Positions 34,889-43,752 of a stretch of DNA of 64,000 nt are shown piece after piece. The position numbers were made by a program, and so were the translations under genes. The DNA is from Bariatricus massiliensis (GTDB lineage: Bacteria > Bacillota > Clostridia > Lachnospirales > Lachnospiraceae). The notes beneath the pieces are model-generated. The model was not told the origin of the DNA. It was given only the letters and a program-made list of their open reading frames with translations, and made no database searches. The stretch covers positions 724,760 to 788,759 of the forward strand of contig NZ_LT574837.1 in the NCBI RefSeq assembly GCF_900086725.1, in the 5' to 3' direction. How positions within the stretch are numbered: position 1 is the stretch's first letter; each line of letters begins with the position of its first letter.

Positions 34889-34924
34889 GTCCGAGCATGA
34901 CATCAAGTCTGCTCGGACTTTTTT
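34889..34924 (+). terminator. Terminator of the hsd operon
   Basis: GTCCGAGCA (34889) and TGCTCGGAC (34910) pair perfectly, then TTTTTT. It is eight bases past the hsdR stop. Confidence 0.9.
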
Positions 34925-35506
34925 GTGCTTCAATTCTCACGCTCACAAAGAAACAATCGTTAGAGCGTTCAACCATTGCAACGATACCCCTATGCTATCG
35001 TTAATGCTGTATGCAAAATAACTCATTTTTCAAATGACCGTGTGCAGCAAAATTCTATCTCAAGGCAAAAAATAAGACCTTCGCAGGTCAGCACTTTGCA
35101 AAAGCCTCGATTTAGGCTGTTTTTCGATATTCACTTGGTATCAATGTCGCTACTGTTCCATCTGTTTTCCAAATCAAAAAATTTACCTTACCACATAGAA
35201 AACTGTGACTTGACAATCCTGCTTTTTAGAGTTTATATAACAACGGCGGGGTTTCCCCGACAATAAAAAACGTCATGGCAGACTGATGTGTTTGCACCAC
35301 ACCAGTCCTGCACTAAGGTGATTAAGCCACCCAGCACAACCGCAAAAGCGGCACCACGACAAGGCTATTATATCGCATTTATCACAGCTGCACAATAAGC
35401 AATTAACAGCGTGTGCATGGGAAAAGAGGATTCCATCCTCCGCCATTGCGTGCGCTTTTGAAGATACGGGAAATACCCGACCCTATAAATGAAAGGTCGG
35501 GATAAC
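34925..35506 (+). other. Hairpin-rich noncoding region
   Basis: No gene fits these 580 bases. Short inverted repeats follow each other: AACGATA ... TATCGTT (near 34980), GACCT ... AGGTC (35072), AGCCT ... AGGCT, CGGGG ... CCCCG (near 35250), CCGC ... GCGG and CCCGACC (35476) with GGTCGGG (35495), the last one just before the next start codon. Regions of this kind serve as transfer or replication origins, as tandem terminators, or as structured RNA. Which one applies cannot be told. Confidence 0.45.
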
Positions 35507-36211
35507 ATGAACATTTTCCATCACACAGACAGCTTCTTCAGCTGTCCAGACAGCAGAGTCACCGAAGACTCCCTGTTGTCAATTTTCAAACTGGCAAAGC
35601 AGATTCGTCTGCAGCTTGGCAAACAAGGGTATTTGCTGGATCACTACCTCTCCATGATTTTTGAAGGGATGAGTAGTGGCCAACTTGCCTTTGAATCCGC
35701 AGATGAGGGTTTCCGAGCAGGAGGTGAACTGCAAGGTCTGCTGTTTCATGTTTTGGATGGAACAGAACCACAGCATGAACATCCGCTCTATCCACGAATG
35801 AAAGAACTTTACCAACAATACGAAGACAAACTGATTTTCCAAGAACGCTACACTAATCTTTCCATACTGCTTCTCTTTTTGGCAGATGAGGCAATACTGA
35901 CCTCCACAGGAAAGTTTGTAAAAGAACAGGTGACTAACATTGGTGGCTCCGTGGATATCATACGAGTACAGGAAGTTTATGACCAGATTTCCCACATAGC
36001 TGGTGAGTCAATGCTGGAGGAATTAAACAAGAGAATAAAGCAGCGATTTATTATCGCACCAGCTTCCACTTTGTTTGCACAGGGATTTACGGATGAATTA
36101 CTCTACAAACTAACCTATCGTGACATTGAAACCAGCAGGCAGATCTTCCAGCTTTTTCTGGATATGATACCGTCAGATACGGATGAGGTACAGACTCATG
36201 GAAAATTATGA
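35507..36211 (+). CDS. Hypothetical protein, mobile-element gene of unknown role
   Basis: The product of about 234 residues (start at 35507; an in-frame ATG at 35489 is possible) is mostly helical (TEDSLLSIFKLAKQIRLQLG, KELYQQYEDKLIFQERYTNL, ILLLFLADEAIL) with no membrane segment and no motif I recognise. Its leader hairpin CCCGACC/GGTCGGG covers the ribosome site. It overlaps the next gene and both precede a terminator, so they form a pair. Confidence 0.55.
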   Translation: MNIFHHTDSFFSCPDSRVTEDSLLSIFKLAKQIRLQLGKQGYLLDHYLSMIFEGMSSGQLAFESADEGFRAGGELQGLLFHVLDGTEPQHEHPLYPRMKELYQQYEDKLIFQERYTNLSILLLFLADEAILTSTGKFVKEQVTNIGGSVDIIRVQEVYDQISHIAGESMLEELNKRIKQRFIIAPASTLFAQGFTDELLYKLTYRDIETSRQIFQLFLDMIPSDTDEVQTHGKL

Positions 36212-36602
36212 ACCTGTAACCAAAGAGCAGATTAACATCCTATTGAAATGCTACTATTTAAAGAAATATACAAGAGTCGCTAAAACGGAAAACATACCCC
36301 CTGACAAAGTAAAACGAATCAAGGAAAATGCTCTCCGGTCAATCCGTCTGGCATACAGCAAATCATATATGCAGGGATTACGATTTGATGGAAAGACGGT
36401 TCTGCAACATATGGCTGAACGTTGCGGCATGACAGAAAATGATCTCTCCAAAATATTTAATGAATATATAGCAATGGGACTGGCTTCTCAAGACAATCTA
36501 TATTGGGAACGCATAAGAAAAGTGGGTAATACCCCTACAGCAGCGGAACTGCTTGACTTTATTTATAGCAAATTTGAAGTGGACATCGAGGGCGGCATCT
36601 GA
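36198..36602 (+). CDS. Hypothetical protein, second gene of the pair
   Basis: The product has 134 residues from the ATG at 36198, with a helix-turn-helix-like middle (RVAKTENIPPDKVKRIKENAL) and a C-terminal region (VLQHMAERCGMTENDLSKIFNEYIAMGLAS). It could be a small DNA-binding protein. The start lies within the last codons of the preceding gene, so translation is coupled. Confidence 0.5.
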   Translation: MENYEPVTKEQINILLKCYYLKKYTRVAKTENIPPDKVKRIKENALRSIRLAYSKSYMQGLRFDGKTVLQHMAERCGMTENDLSKIFNEYIAMGLASQDNLYWERIRKVGNTPTAAELLDFIYSKFEVDIEGGI

Positions 36603-36629
36603 ATACCATTTAGACAGTCCAACCAGCAC

Positions 36630-36671
36630 AGCAAAGGAGCGTACATCCTTATTGGGTGGCGCTCCTTTGCT
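36630..36671 (+). terminator. Hairpin terminator
   Basis: AGCAAAGGAGCG and CGCTCCTTTGCT pair perfectly around a loop after the 36602 stop, followed by TCTCTAATTGTT. It separates the plus-strand pair from the minus-strand DUF4268 gene and may act in both directions. Confidence 0.7.
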
Positions 36672-36706
36672 TCTCTAATTGTTTATATTTCTCTCTTAAT
36701 GATACT

Positions 36707-37633
36707 CTACAAATATTTTTTAAAGGCCTTCTTCATCTTCATTGCAACATCCATCGCCCAATCAAATTGCTCCGGCCATTTGTCCTTATTGTCAAAATCC
36801 GCCTCATGAATCACCAAAATCCTGCTTGCTTTCTTGTCCGGCAGTTCTCTCCAATCCAGTGTCATTCCCATATCTGATTCAATATCCGCCTTATGAGAAT
36901 AGAATTTCTGATAAAGTTCCTTATCATCAGTGATATACCATTCCACAGTAATATTGTTATCTTTCCTGACTTGCAGCAAACTGATGTGACAGGCAGAAGA
37001 ACCAACGCTCAAAGTCATCCAGTGGTCAGTACTGGCCTTTCTTCTGTTAAATGCCTTAGCAAATGCAGCATGATTAAATGCATACTCGTTAAAAGCAACC
37101 CAGTAATCATACCTCGCCTGCAGTGTAGGCGAACTGCTTGTCTGTCTCTTGATTTCCTTTGTCCAGTCATTTGGTTTCTCAATAACCTCAAATTTTACAG
37201 CAATATCAGAGTCACCTATTTGATACAGCTTAATTTCCAGAAGAAAGAATGCGATATTTTCATCCGTATGGTTATTCAGCCATTCAATGGCTGCTCTATG
37301 TTCTTCACGTGCGCGCTTTACAATCCAAATCACAATATCTGCAGCTTTTCCTGATGCGTATGTAATCAACTTGCCAAGGTGGTCATGATTGGTATCTTCC
37401 AGTTGATTTTCGATAATAATCTTTCTGTCCGTCCCGGTCTCAGTCGCATAAATATCTACATTGAAATCACCGACACTTGACTCAGTTTCATCCACGGTAA
37501 TCTCTAACCCTACTGCATCTGACAGCAGCATTAGATTGTCTTCTTCTGCAAGCCACGGTGTGAAATCCAATGCCTCATGAGGCCATACCTTTCTTAAGTC
37601 TTTTATCTCTTTAAGTTGTCCTAAATTTATCAC
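36707..37633 (-). CDS. DUF4268-domain nuclease-like protein
   Basis: The GTG at 37633 follows AAGGAGG, so the start is set there and not at the upstream ATGs. The 308-residue product has an N-terminal PD-(D/E)xK-like core (VGDFNVDIYATETGTDRKIIIENQLEDTNHDHLGKL, D...ExQ form) and a C-terminal DUF4268 domain (WTKEIKRQ, then WMTLSVGSSACHISLL). Such proteins resemble the endonuclease-like DUF4268 group found with defence genes. It may be a stand-alone restriction or repair nuclease. Confidence 0.72.
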   Translation of the reverse strand: MINLGQLKEIKDLRKVWPHEALDFTPWLAEEDNLMLLSDAVGLEITVDETESSVGDFNVDIYATETGTDRKIIIENQLEDTNHDHLGKLITYASGKAADIVIWIVKRAREEHRAAIEWLNNHTDENIAFFLLEIKLYQIGDSDIAVKFEVIEKPNDWTKEIKRQTSSSPTLQARYDYWVAFNEYAFNHAAFAKAFNRRKASTDHWMTLSVGSSACHISLLQVRKDNNITVEWYITDDKELYQKFYSHKADIESDMGMTLDWRELPDKKASRILVIHEADFDNKDKWPEQFDWAMDVAMKMKKAFKKYL

Positions 37634-37786
37634 TTCAAATCCTCCTTGCTCATTTGACATCAATGCTGCACCGTAGCCATTTTGCTTACCTTTCAAACGC
37701 TCCGATTGCTGTCAATAATCCTACACACTCCCACTATGTCAGCAATCGTAAGCACTCACCAAGGCAAAATCAAATAATAAGTCATA

Positions 37787-37831
37787 GGGCAGATTTCGAT
37801 TTACTCTCAAGGTCATATCGAAATCTCGCCC
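37787..37831. terminator. Hairpin between DUF4268 gene and the recombinase gene
   Basis: GGGC-AGATTTCGAT and ATCGAAATCT-CGCCC pair with one bulge; T-rich bases follow on the plus strand (TTATTTTC). It lies at the right end of the first element and could end transcripts coming from either side. The rest of 37634-37943 holds no gene. Confidence 0.5.
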
Positions 37832-37943
37832 TTATTTTCAAATTATCCGTTTCTCAACCGCCAATCCAGACTTTCGAGAAATGCCCATTTTATCGGCTTT
37901 TTCGGCACTTTTTCTACTTGTTTCGGGTCATTAAACAAACGCA

Positions 37944-37952
37944 CTCAACATG
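37944..37952. other. Middle attachment-site-like sequence
   Basis: CTCAACATG on the plus strand overlaps the stop codon of the serine recombinase gene and matches the sites at 20308 and 62698 within one or two bases. It is read as the junction between the ICE left end and the right end of the first element. Confidence 0.45.
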
Positions 37953-39693
37953 TGTCGGTACTCCTATCGGAACACGTTTTATCAACCTCGTTACTTCTAT
38001 GTGAACACAATTCATCACTTCTATGTCGTCCTCTCGCATTTTTTCTTTGCGGCTTAAATCGGCTGCCATCTACACTGTTTTTCACCCCTGTTTTATAAAC
38101 AAACGTGAGCTGTGCAGGGTCTTTGTTTCCATCTTCATCATAGCCGCCGACAATTACTTTTTCAACAATGCTTTCAAATACATGGCGGTCGAACACATCC
38201 AAAACCTCATTCTGTTCAAGCGTAGACTTAAACTCCTTTAAACGTCGCTTAATATCTTTTTCATTAGCGGCTGTTTCCTGCAATTTCTGACGGTCGGCAA
38301 CAAGCTGTTCCGCTTTTTCCATAAGTGCAGCATACTTCGTTTCATATGTATCTTTATCTATGCTATCTTCAAGGCGCATATCAACCAGCTTATTCTTCTT
38401 GCCCTCTACTGCACTGATTTCCTTTTCGATTTTGGAAAGCTGTTTGTTCACTGTACTGTTACTTAAAGTATCATCCAGCCTTTGCAGAAATTCGTCTAAT
38501 ACATCCTTGTTATTATCGCATAATAAACGGTAACTTTCAATGAACGCTTCTTCGATTGCTGTTTCTGGTATTCCCTTACTGTCTGGACAGAATTTCTTGC
38601 CCTTTTTCGTAGCTGTTACACATTGCCAGATAACCTTGCTGTACTCCGAACTACTGTGCCAATTCCGTCTTGATAAAGTGCTGCCGCAGAAACCACATTC
38701 CAGCATACAGCTAAATGCGTATTTCCTGCTGTACTTTTCACGCTTACCGTTGCCTACTGTCGTCCGGTTCTTATTTCTCCGGTTAAGAATTTCCTGTGCC
38801 TTTTCAAAGACTTCCTCACTGATGATTGGCTCATGGTGGTCTTTCATATAGAACTTATCTTCTTCACCCATATTTTCAAGCCGACGTTTGGAGATTGGAT
38901 CAACCGTGAATGTTTTACCCAACAGTATATCACCCTTGTATTTCTCATTCTTAATAATTCCAATGACTGTAGATGGCGCCCATGTAGAACTGCCATATTT
39001 TGTTTTGTAGCCTAGATTTTCAAGTTCCTGTCCGATAACAGAACCGCCAGCTCCCTCAACATAACGATTGAAAATGTATCTGACAATCTCTGCTTCTTCT
39101 TGATTAATAGTAATTGTCTTGTCCTCCGGGTGATAATCATAGCCAAGGCAGCCTTGAAAACCTACCAGCTCGCCACGCTTCATTTTCATTTTTAAGCCTT
39201 TTTTCACATTAGCTGAAATGTTCTCAACTTCCTGCTGTGCGACAGAGCTAAGGACAACAAGCAACAATTCTCCGTCCATTGTAAGAGTATTGATTTTTTC
39301 ATCCTCAAAATAGACAGCGATATTTCTCTCTTTCAACATACGAACATATTTCAATGTATCTAACGTGTTTCTGGCAAATCTTGAAATTGATTTTGTAATC
39401 ACCATATCAATGTCGCCATTCATACAGTCATTTATCATACGCTGGAAATCTTCTCTTTTTGTCACCTGTGTACCCGTAATCGCTTCATCCGCATAAATGT
39501 CAGCCAATACCCACTCTTTGTTTTTCTTAATCATATCCGTATAATACTGGACTTGTGACTTATAGCTGTTCAACTGATCTTCGCTGTCTGTGCTGACACG
39601 GCAATATGCAGCTACACGTAAACGCTCAATGGCTTTTCCACGGGCTTGCTTTGATAAAACATTTCTTGCTTTAATAACTTCAACTTCCTGCAT
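37945..39693 (-). CDS. Large serine recombinase (ICE integrase)
   Basis: The 582-residue protein has an N-terminal resolvase domain with the catalytic serine in YCRVSTDSEDQ (about residue 34) and ITKSISRFARNTLD (catalytic Arg pair), then a recombinase domain (VIGQELENLGYKTKYGSSTWAPSTVIGIIKNEKYKG), a zinc ribbon (CMLECGFCGSTLSRRNW ... WQC) and a coiled coil (KQLSKIEKEISAVEGKKNKLVD). It has the TndX/TnpX plan used by Tn5397-type elements in place of the Tn916 tyrosine integrase. Its 3' end is at the element boundary. It probably targets rlmD. Confidence 0.93.
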   Translation of the reverse strand: MQEVEVIKARNVLSKQARGKAIERLRVAAYCRVSTDSEDQLNSYKSQVQYYTDMIKKNKEWVLADIYADEAITGTQVTKREDFQRMINDCMNGDIDMVITKSISRFARNTLDTLKYVRMLKERNIAVYFEDEKINTLTMDGELLLVVLSSVAQQEVENISANVKKGLKMKMKRGELVGFQGCLGYDYHPEDKTITINQEEAEIVRYIFNRYVEGAGGSVIGQELENLGYKTKYGSSTWAPSTVIGIIKNEKYKGDILLGKTFTVDPISKRRLENMGEEDKFYMKDHHEPIISEEVFEKAQEILNRRNKNRTTVGNGKREKYSRKYAFSCMLECGFCGSTLSRRNWHSSSEYSKVIWQCVTATKKGKKFCPDSKGIPETAIEEAFIESYRLLCDNNKDVLDEFLQRLDDTLSNSTVNKQLSKIEKEISAVEGKKNKLVDMRLEDSIDKDTYETKYAALMEKAEQLVADRQKLQETAANEKDIKRRLKEFKSTLEQNEVLDVFDRHVFESIVEKVIVGGYDEDGNKDPAQLTFVYKTGVKNSVDGSRFKPQRKNARGRHRSDELCSHRSNEVDKTCSDRSTDTC

Positions 39694-39755
39694 AATATAC
39701 CTCCTTGTTTTGTGTTCCTTTTATAGTGTTATAATATCACTTTTATAAACACAAT

Positions 39756-39899
39756 TCAAGCAGTTATGTCAGAAAGCACTTTGTAATCTTTCATCAATCT
39801 TTGTTTTACAAGGGTATACTCTCTTTCAGAAATCAATTTACGGGCAAGCAGTTGTTTTAGCATGGCAATTTGCATACTATAACGAATCAAATTATTCAT
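39756..39899 (-). CDS. SHOCT-domain small protein
   Basis: From the ATG at 39899 (GGAGGGG upstream) the 47-residue product ends IAMLKQLLARKLISEREYTLVKQRLMKDY, a SHOCT domain (short C-terminal oligomerisation helix). It is commonly next to the serine recombinase in such ICEs and may help excision. Confidence 0.7.
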   Translation of the reverse strand: MNNLIRYSMQIAMLKQLLARKLISEREYTLVKQRLMKDYKVLSDITA

Positions 39900-39924
39900 G
39901 AAACCCCTCCTTGCATTTTTAGAT

Positions 39925-39999
39925 TTAGAAGTAATCAGATGGCTTCGGCAGCTCCACTGGACTTTCACCATTCCCATTCTGATGGGTGAACCGTGTCAT
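39925..39999 (-). CDS. Possible 24-residue protein
   Basis: A short frame (ATG at 39999) reads MTRFTHQNGNGESPVELPKPSDYF and ends 25 bases before the SHOCT start. There is no strong ribosome site. Reported because it fills the operon gap; may not be expressed. The rest of the 40000-40218 gap shows no gene. Confidence 0.25.
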   Translation of the reverse strand: MTRFTHQNGNGESPVELPKPSDYF

Positions 40000-40218
40000 A
40001 CGGGTGTATCATTATTCTGATATACGGGTCATGGCAGCAACCTTTCCAATAGTTGCTTGCGGATCACTGGCGTGGTCGCTCGCTGGTGTCCCTCCTTTCA
40101 GTGGTCGTGGCGTTCCAGTCCGCAGGCTCGCCGCATATCAAACGTATCTGATTACTTTATTCAGTTTTCAAAGAACGGTAAAGAGCGGAAATGAGGTGGT
40201 AGGCACTCTCTATTACAC

Positions 40219-40458
40219 TTATTTCACTTTGACTTCAAATCCCAAAATTGCTTCAATCAGCGCAGCTCGTATTCTGCCTTTCAGTTCCATATCGACCACG
40301 ATATACATATTTCCGTGTTCGTCATAGAACGGGCGCAAGCTGGCTTTTGATATGTAAGCGTCATAGTGGTTTAAAATCTTTTCGATTGCTACCTCGTCAC
40401 CGTCAGCAGCCGAGCTGATCGTGGAAAATAGCGGACACTTCTTTGTAGACTTCATCAT
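40219..40458 (-). CDS. Tn916 orf8-like helix-turn-helix protein
   Basis: The 79-residue protein matches the orf8-like helix-turn-helix family (ISSAADGDEVAIEKILNHYDAYISKASLRPFYDEHG). It lies three bases downstream of the orf7-like sigma gene, as in Tn916-family elements, where the pair helps turn on transfer gene transcription. Confidence 0.8.
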   Translation of the reverse strand: MMKSTKKCPLFSTISSAADGDEVAIEKILNHYDAYISKASLRPFYDEHGNMYIVVDMELKGRIRAALIEAILGFEVKVK

Positions 40459-40461
40459 GGT

Positions 40462-40878
40462 TTATTCCTCCTCGTACATATCTCTGATTAGCTTTAATGT
40501 GTGCAGCCTGTTTCTACAAACGGAAAATCGTTCCATTTCCATGACCTGTGCAATTTCAGCGTCGGTCATCTCAAGAAAGTAGGACATAAGCAGAATGTTA
40601 CGTCGCCTTTCATTTAATTCTTTGATTGCTTCACATAGCTGTTCATCATAGATACGGACTTCATTGCCGAATACCTCAAAGGCTGTAAATTCGACCGAGT
40701 ATTCGTCGCAAGTGCCGATATGGTTTAATTCCATTTCCGGCAGCTCACAGAATGGAGTTTCACGCTTTGCACGTCTGCCAAGCTCACGGTTATAGTCCTT
40801 TACGGTTGTTCCTACAACCTTGCGAGCCAGACAATCAAATTGAAGTCTGATAGCGTTCTCGAAAGAAGATGGCTTCAT
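40462..40878 (-). CDS. Tn916 orf7-like sigma-70 family protein
   Basis: The product of 138 residues has a C-terminal region 4-like helix-turn-helix (ELNERRRNILLMSYFLEMTDAEIAQVMEMERFSVCRNRLHTLKLI). It corresponds to Orf7 of Tn916, which is known to act with Orf8 to activate the element after the orf9 repressor is relieved. Confidence 0.82.
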   Translation of the reverse strand: MKPSSFENAIRLQFDCLARKVVGTTVKDYNRELGRRAKRETPFCELPEMELNHIGTCDEYSVEFTAFEVFGNEVRIYDEQLCEAIKELNERRRNILLMSYFLEMTDAEIAQVMEMERFSVCRNRLHTLKLIRDMYEEE

Positions 40879-41444
40879 AATCTCACCTCCTTTCCAGCTA
40901 AAGTTGCTAAAGCGAAAAGGCTTCTACCTCTTTTCGCACTAACACTCGCCGCAAGAGGTGGGATTTGATACCCAACCGCAAAAACTTCTCTAAAAAGTTT
41001 TGTACAGCAAAAAAGCACAAGGACAATACTCGCGTACTGATCTTGTGCTTTCCAAATTGTTCCTGCTATATGACGTGAAAAACCATATACAGGAGTATGA
41101 AATACCGCAGAGATTAAACGGATTTTTTTGACGGTTTACCAATGGTCGAATGTTGTCGAATATGCAGGCGTTCCATGCGGCTACCTCCTAAAGCCGCTAA
41201 AACAAAACCATCCAGTAGTCTGTCCACCGTTAGGAAAAAATAAAACGGCGGCTGTATAAACCGTCGTTTTATCGAAAAGGGCATATAAAAGCATTACTGC
41301 TGACAACGGTTTTTTTTATTACCGCCAAGCAGCATATATATTTATTATTCACCTGTTCATAGGAACTGATAAACCTTACAATACGTTTTACTGTACCTGT
41401 TGTAAATTCTTTAGGAACAGTAAAATGTAGTGAGGTGATTAACT
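40879..41444. promoter_or_regulatory. Regulatory region between orf7-like and orf9-like genes
   Basis: This 566-base gap has no gene. It holds a hairpin at 41013-41052 (AAGCACAAG ... CTTGTGCTT) and a second at 41243-41275 (AAAACGGCGG ... CCGTCGTTTT, one G-U), both terminator-like, and the divergent promoters for the orf7/8-like and orf9-like genes. In Tn916 the same spot is the control hub for transfer. Confidence 0.5.
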
Positions 41445-41801
41445 ATGCGTAAAACAGAAGATAAATACGATTTCAGAGCCTTTGGACTTGCTATTAAAGC
41501 AGCAAGGATGAAACAAGGTCTGACCCGTGAACAGGTGGGAGCAAAAATTGAGATTGACCCACGCTATCTGACAAACATTGAGAATAAAGGGCAGCACCCA
41601 AGTTTACAGGTATTTTACGACCTTGTAACTTTACTCAATGTATCCGTTGATGAAATTTTCCTCCCGTCCGGCGATAAAGTGAAAAGCACTCGCCGCAGAC
41701 AGTTGGAACAACAGCTTGATACTTTTGACGACAAAGATATGGTTATCATGGAAAGTGTCGCTGCTGGTATTATCAAATCAAAGGAAGTGGGGGAAGATTA
41801 G
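41445..41801 (+). CDS. Tn916 orf9-like XRE repressor
   Basis: The product of 118 residues is an XRE domain (AFGLAIKAARMKQGLTREQVGAKIEIDPRYLTNIENKGQHPSLQVFYDLVTLLNVSVDEIF) with a helical tail. It corresponds to Orf9, the proposed repressor of Tn916 transfer, which is divergent from orf7/8. Confidence 0.85.
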   Translation: MRKTEDKYDFRAFGLAIKAARMKQGLTREQVGAKIEIDPRYLTNIENKGQHPSLQVFYDLVTLLNVSVDEIFLPSGDKVKSTRRRQLEQQLDTFDDKDMVIMESVAAGIIKSKEVGED

Positions 41802-41859
41802 TTCCTCCATTTTTATTTACCTGCCAATCATTCGGGATATGGTGACAGGCAATAAAAAT

Positions 41860-41904
41860 GAGCCGATAATCTATGAGGTCTAAAATCCTCTAAATTATCG
41901 GCTC
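41860..41904 (-). terminator. Terminator after KTR gene, copy 1
   Basis: GAGCCGATAAT and ATTATCGGCTC pair perfectly and overlap the last codons of the KTR gene. The same hairpin follows copy 2 at 43499-43543. Confidence 0.65.
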
Positions 41905-42083
41905 TGCATCTTAGTGTCTGGCTCTTTAACAACTGTTATTTTCAACTTACTGACATTGATTAACTTTTCCTGTTTACATTTTGGACAAAACAGTGGAAAA
42001 TTCCTTAATTGCGTATCTCTACGAATTTTCAAACGGGTTTTATTTCCACAAATAGGGCAAAGTATCCATTCGGTATCATTCAT
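41895..42083 (-). CDS. Cysteine-rich KTR domain protein, copy 1
   Basis: This 62-residue protein (WILCPICGNKTRLKIRRDT then PLFCPKCKQEKLINVSKLKI) has two CxxC pairs that form a zinc ribbon. KTR proteins are common in Tn916-family elements near resistance cargo. A near-identical copy lies at 43534. Confidence 0.82.
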   Translation of the reverse strand: MNDTEWILCPICGNKTRLKIRRDTQLRNFPLFCPKCKQEKLINVSKLKITVVKEPDTKMQSR

Positions 42084-42109
42084 AAAAATATCACCTCATT
42101 TCTTGTAAT

Positions 42110-42775
42110 CTATTTTACTGTAATATTTCCTTTGTCGCTTCGCACTTTAAGTAGATAGTCGCCCTTAGAATAACTCTTATCAATATTCCTGTTTCCAGAT
42201 GTGACAATAGCATTTACTTCAAAATTTTCACTATCAAAGCTAAACTTTATATCAATGTTTCCTGCACATGTATATATTTCTGAATTGTTTTTCAAGACAG
42301 TGTTATCAAGCTCAATATTACCGCTCTTATTTATTACAATATCTACACTGCTAAATGTTCCATCTGCAAGTTGTATGTTTCCTTTGTTCAAATTAATCTT
42401 CAATTCAACCGTTTTATCAATGGGTATTTGGATTTCATATGAAATACCAGCACTTCCCTTAATTCCCATAAACCAAGCTACTTGATCAGAATGGTCTTTA
42501 ATATTAAGAGCACCATTACTTATTTCCGACTGATATTCCATAGACTTTTCGATTTTTTTCATTGAATATTGCTTTATTTTCAAATCGTTCGTCCTGCTTT
42601 GCGTTATTGTAATATCAGCTATATTTCCGTCTAATAAAATAGCGTCAATATCTTGTGAAGTAAACATTTCTTCCTTAACCATTTTCTTGTGCATAAACAA
42701 ACCTCCAATCAGAAAAAATAAAACACATAAAAGTAATAGAATAATCACACACTTTTTTTTCTTTGACATAATCAT
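42110..42775 (-). CDS. DUF4097-like exported protein, TetR-linked cargo
   Basis: The 221-residue protein starts with a hydrophobic segment (CVIILLLLCVLFFLIGGLF), then beta-repeat sequence (DAILLDGNIADITITQSRT, ... GNIQLADGTFSSVDIVINKSGNIEL) like DUF4097 proteins, which form right-handed beta solenoids outside the membrane. Its start overlaps the stop of the TetR gene by ATGA. The role is unknown; perhaps part of a cell-envelope response. Confidence 0.72.
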   Translation of the reverse strand: MIMSKKKKCVIILLLLCVLFFLIGGLFMHKKMVKEEMFTSQDIDAILLDGNIADITITQSRTNDLKIKQYSMKKIEKSMEYQSEISNGALNIKDHSDQVAWFMGIKGSAGISYEIQIPIDKTVELKINLNKGNIQLADGTFSSVDIVINKSGNIELDNTVLKNNSEIYTCAGNIDIKFSFDSENFEVNAIVTSGNRNIDKSYSKGDYLLKVRSDKGNITVK

Positions 42776-43353
42776 ATACCTGTGAAAAATCTCTCTAAAA
42801 CTTCATGAAGGAATTTTCTCCTTTCTTCTGGATTTCTAAGGTTTACCCCTAGTTCAGTTTTAATAACATCAGTCCTAAGAAAAACACCTTGTAAAGACTG
42901 CATTAAAAGTATTTCCACCAATGGAGAATTTGTAATGCCTTTTTCAGTACATACTTTATCCACTAAAGGTTTATAAACATTCATTGTCTGATTAGTGTTA
43001 TCTGTGGGTGACGGAGTTCTGTGGTCTGATAAGATTGAAATTCTTGCTAAGTTTTCATTTTCATACAGATAGGTGAATGTAAGATTAAGCATATTCTCCA
43101 ATCCCTCAAAAGTCGTCATACAAGACATTTCTGTAAGGCAATCATCAAATTTTCCTATAACATTACTAATCATTTTTTGAGCACATTGCGACAGCAAGTT
43201 TTCCTTTGTCTGGAAGTGATAATTGATTTGACTTACAGCAATTCCAGCTCTTTTGCTTATATCCCTAATGGTAATGTTCTCTGGTTCTTTCTCAACCTCC
43301 TTAATCAACATAATAGCCGTATCAATAATCAAATTTTTAGTGTCATTTTTCAT
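42772..43353 (-). CDS. TetR-family regulator
   Basis: The 193-residue protein has an N-terminal TetR helix-turn-helix (ITIRDISKRAGIAVSQINYHFQTKENLLSQCAQKM) and a helical C-terminal ligand domain. It probably controls its own operon (with the DUF4097-like gene), and a 7-bp inverted repeat sits in its upstream region. Confidence 0.85.
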   Translation of the reverse strand: MKNDTKNLIIDTAIMLIKEVEKEPENITIRDISKRAGIAVSQINYHFQTKENLLSQCAQKMISNVIGKFDDCLTEMSCMTTFEGLENMLNLTFTYLYENENLARISILSDHRTPSPTDNTNQTMNVYKPLVDKVCTEKGITNSPLVEILLMQSLQGVFLRTDVIKTELGVNLRNPEERRKFLHEVLERFFTGI

Positions 43354-43389
43354 GGGCAGATCCTATCCTTTCATAATATCGAATACATT

Positions 43390-43406
43390 TTCAAACACCG
43401 TTTGAA
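43390..43406. promoter_or_regulatory. Candidate TetR operator
   Basis: TTCAAAC and GTTTGAA are a perfect inverted repeat with a three-base spacer, 37 bases before the TetR start. Placement suits autorepression. Confidence 0.45.
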
Positions 43407-43497
43407 TTATGGTTTGATTTTACTGCTTAAAGATAGGATTGTCAAGTAAAATACAAAATCCGTTTTTGCTTGCAGATTAAAAGAGGGCAGAAAAAAA

Positions 43498-43725
43498 TGA
43501 GCCGATAATCTATGAGGTGGAAAATCCTCTGAATTATCGGCTCTGCATCTTAGTGTCTGGCTCTTTAATAACTGTTATTTTTAACTTACTGACATTGATT
43601 AGCTTTTCCTGTTTACATTTTGGGCAATACAGGGGGAAATTTTTAAGTTCTGTATCACTCCGCATCCTTAATCTAGTTTTACTTTTACATATTGGACACA
43701 ATAACCATTTAAATTGTTCATCCAT
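43498..43725. repeat. Direct repeat of 41859-42083
   Basis: The 3' hairpin and the whole KTR gene at 41859-42083 are repeated here with scattered differences. Differences spread along the length show that it is not a very recent event. The 1.4 kb between the copies holds the TetR cargo. Confidence 0.75.
43534..43725 (-). CDS. Cysteine-rich KTR domain protein, copy 2
   Basis: This 63-residue protein is about 80 % identical to copy 1 at 41895 (WLLCPICKSKTRLRMRSDT then PLYCPKCKQEKLINVSKLKI, same C-terminus). The duplication, including the terminator, brackets the TetR/DUF4097 genes. Confidence 0.82.
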   Translation of the reverse strand: MDEQFKWLLCPICKSKTRLRMRSDTELKNFPLYCPKCKQEKLINVSKLKITVIKEPDTKMQSR

Positions 43726-43752
43726 ATATACCTCCCAAAATACATTTGTATT

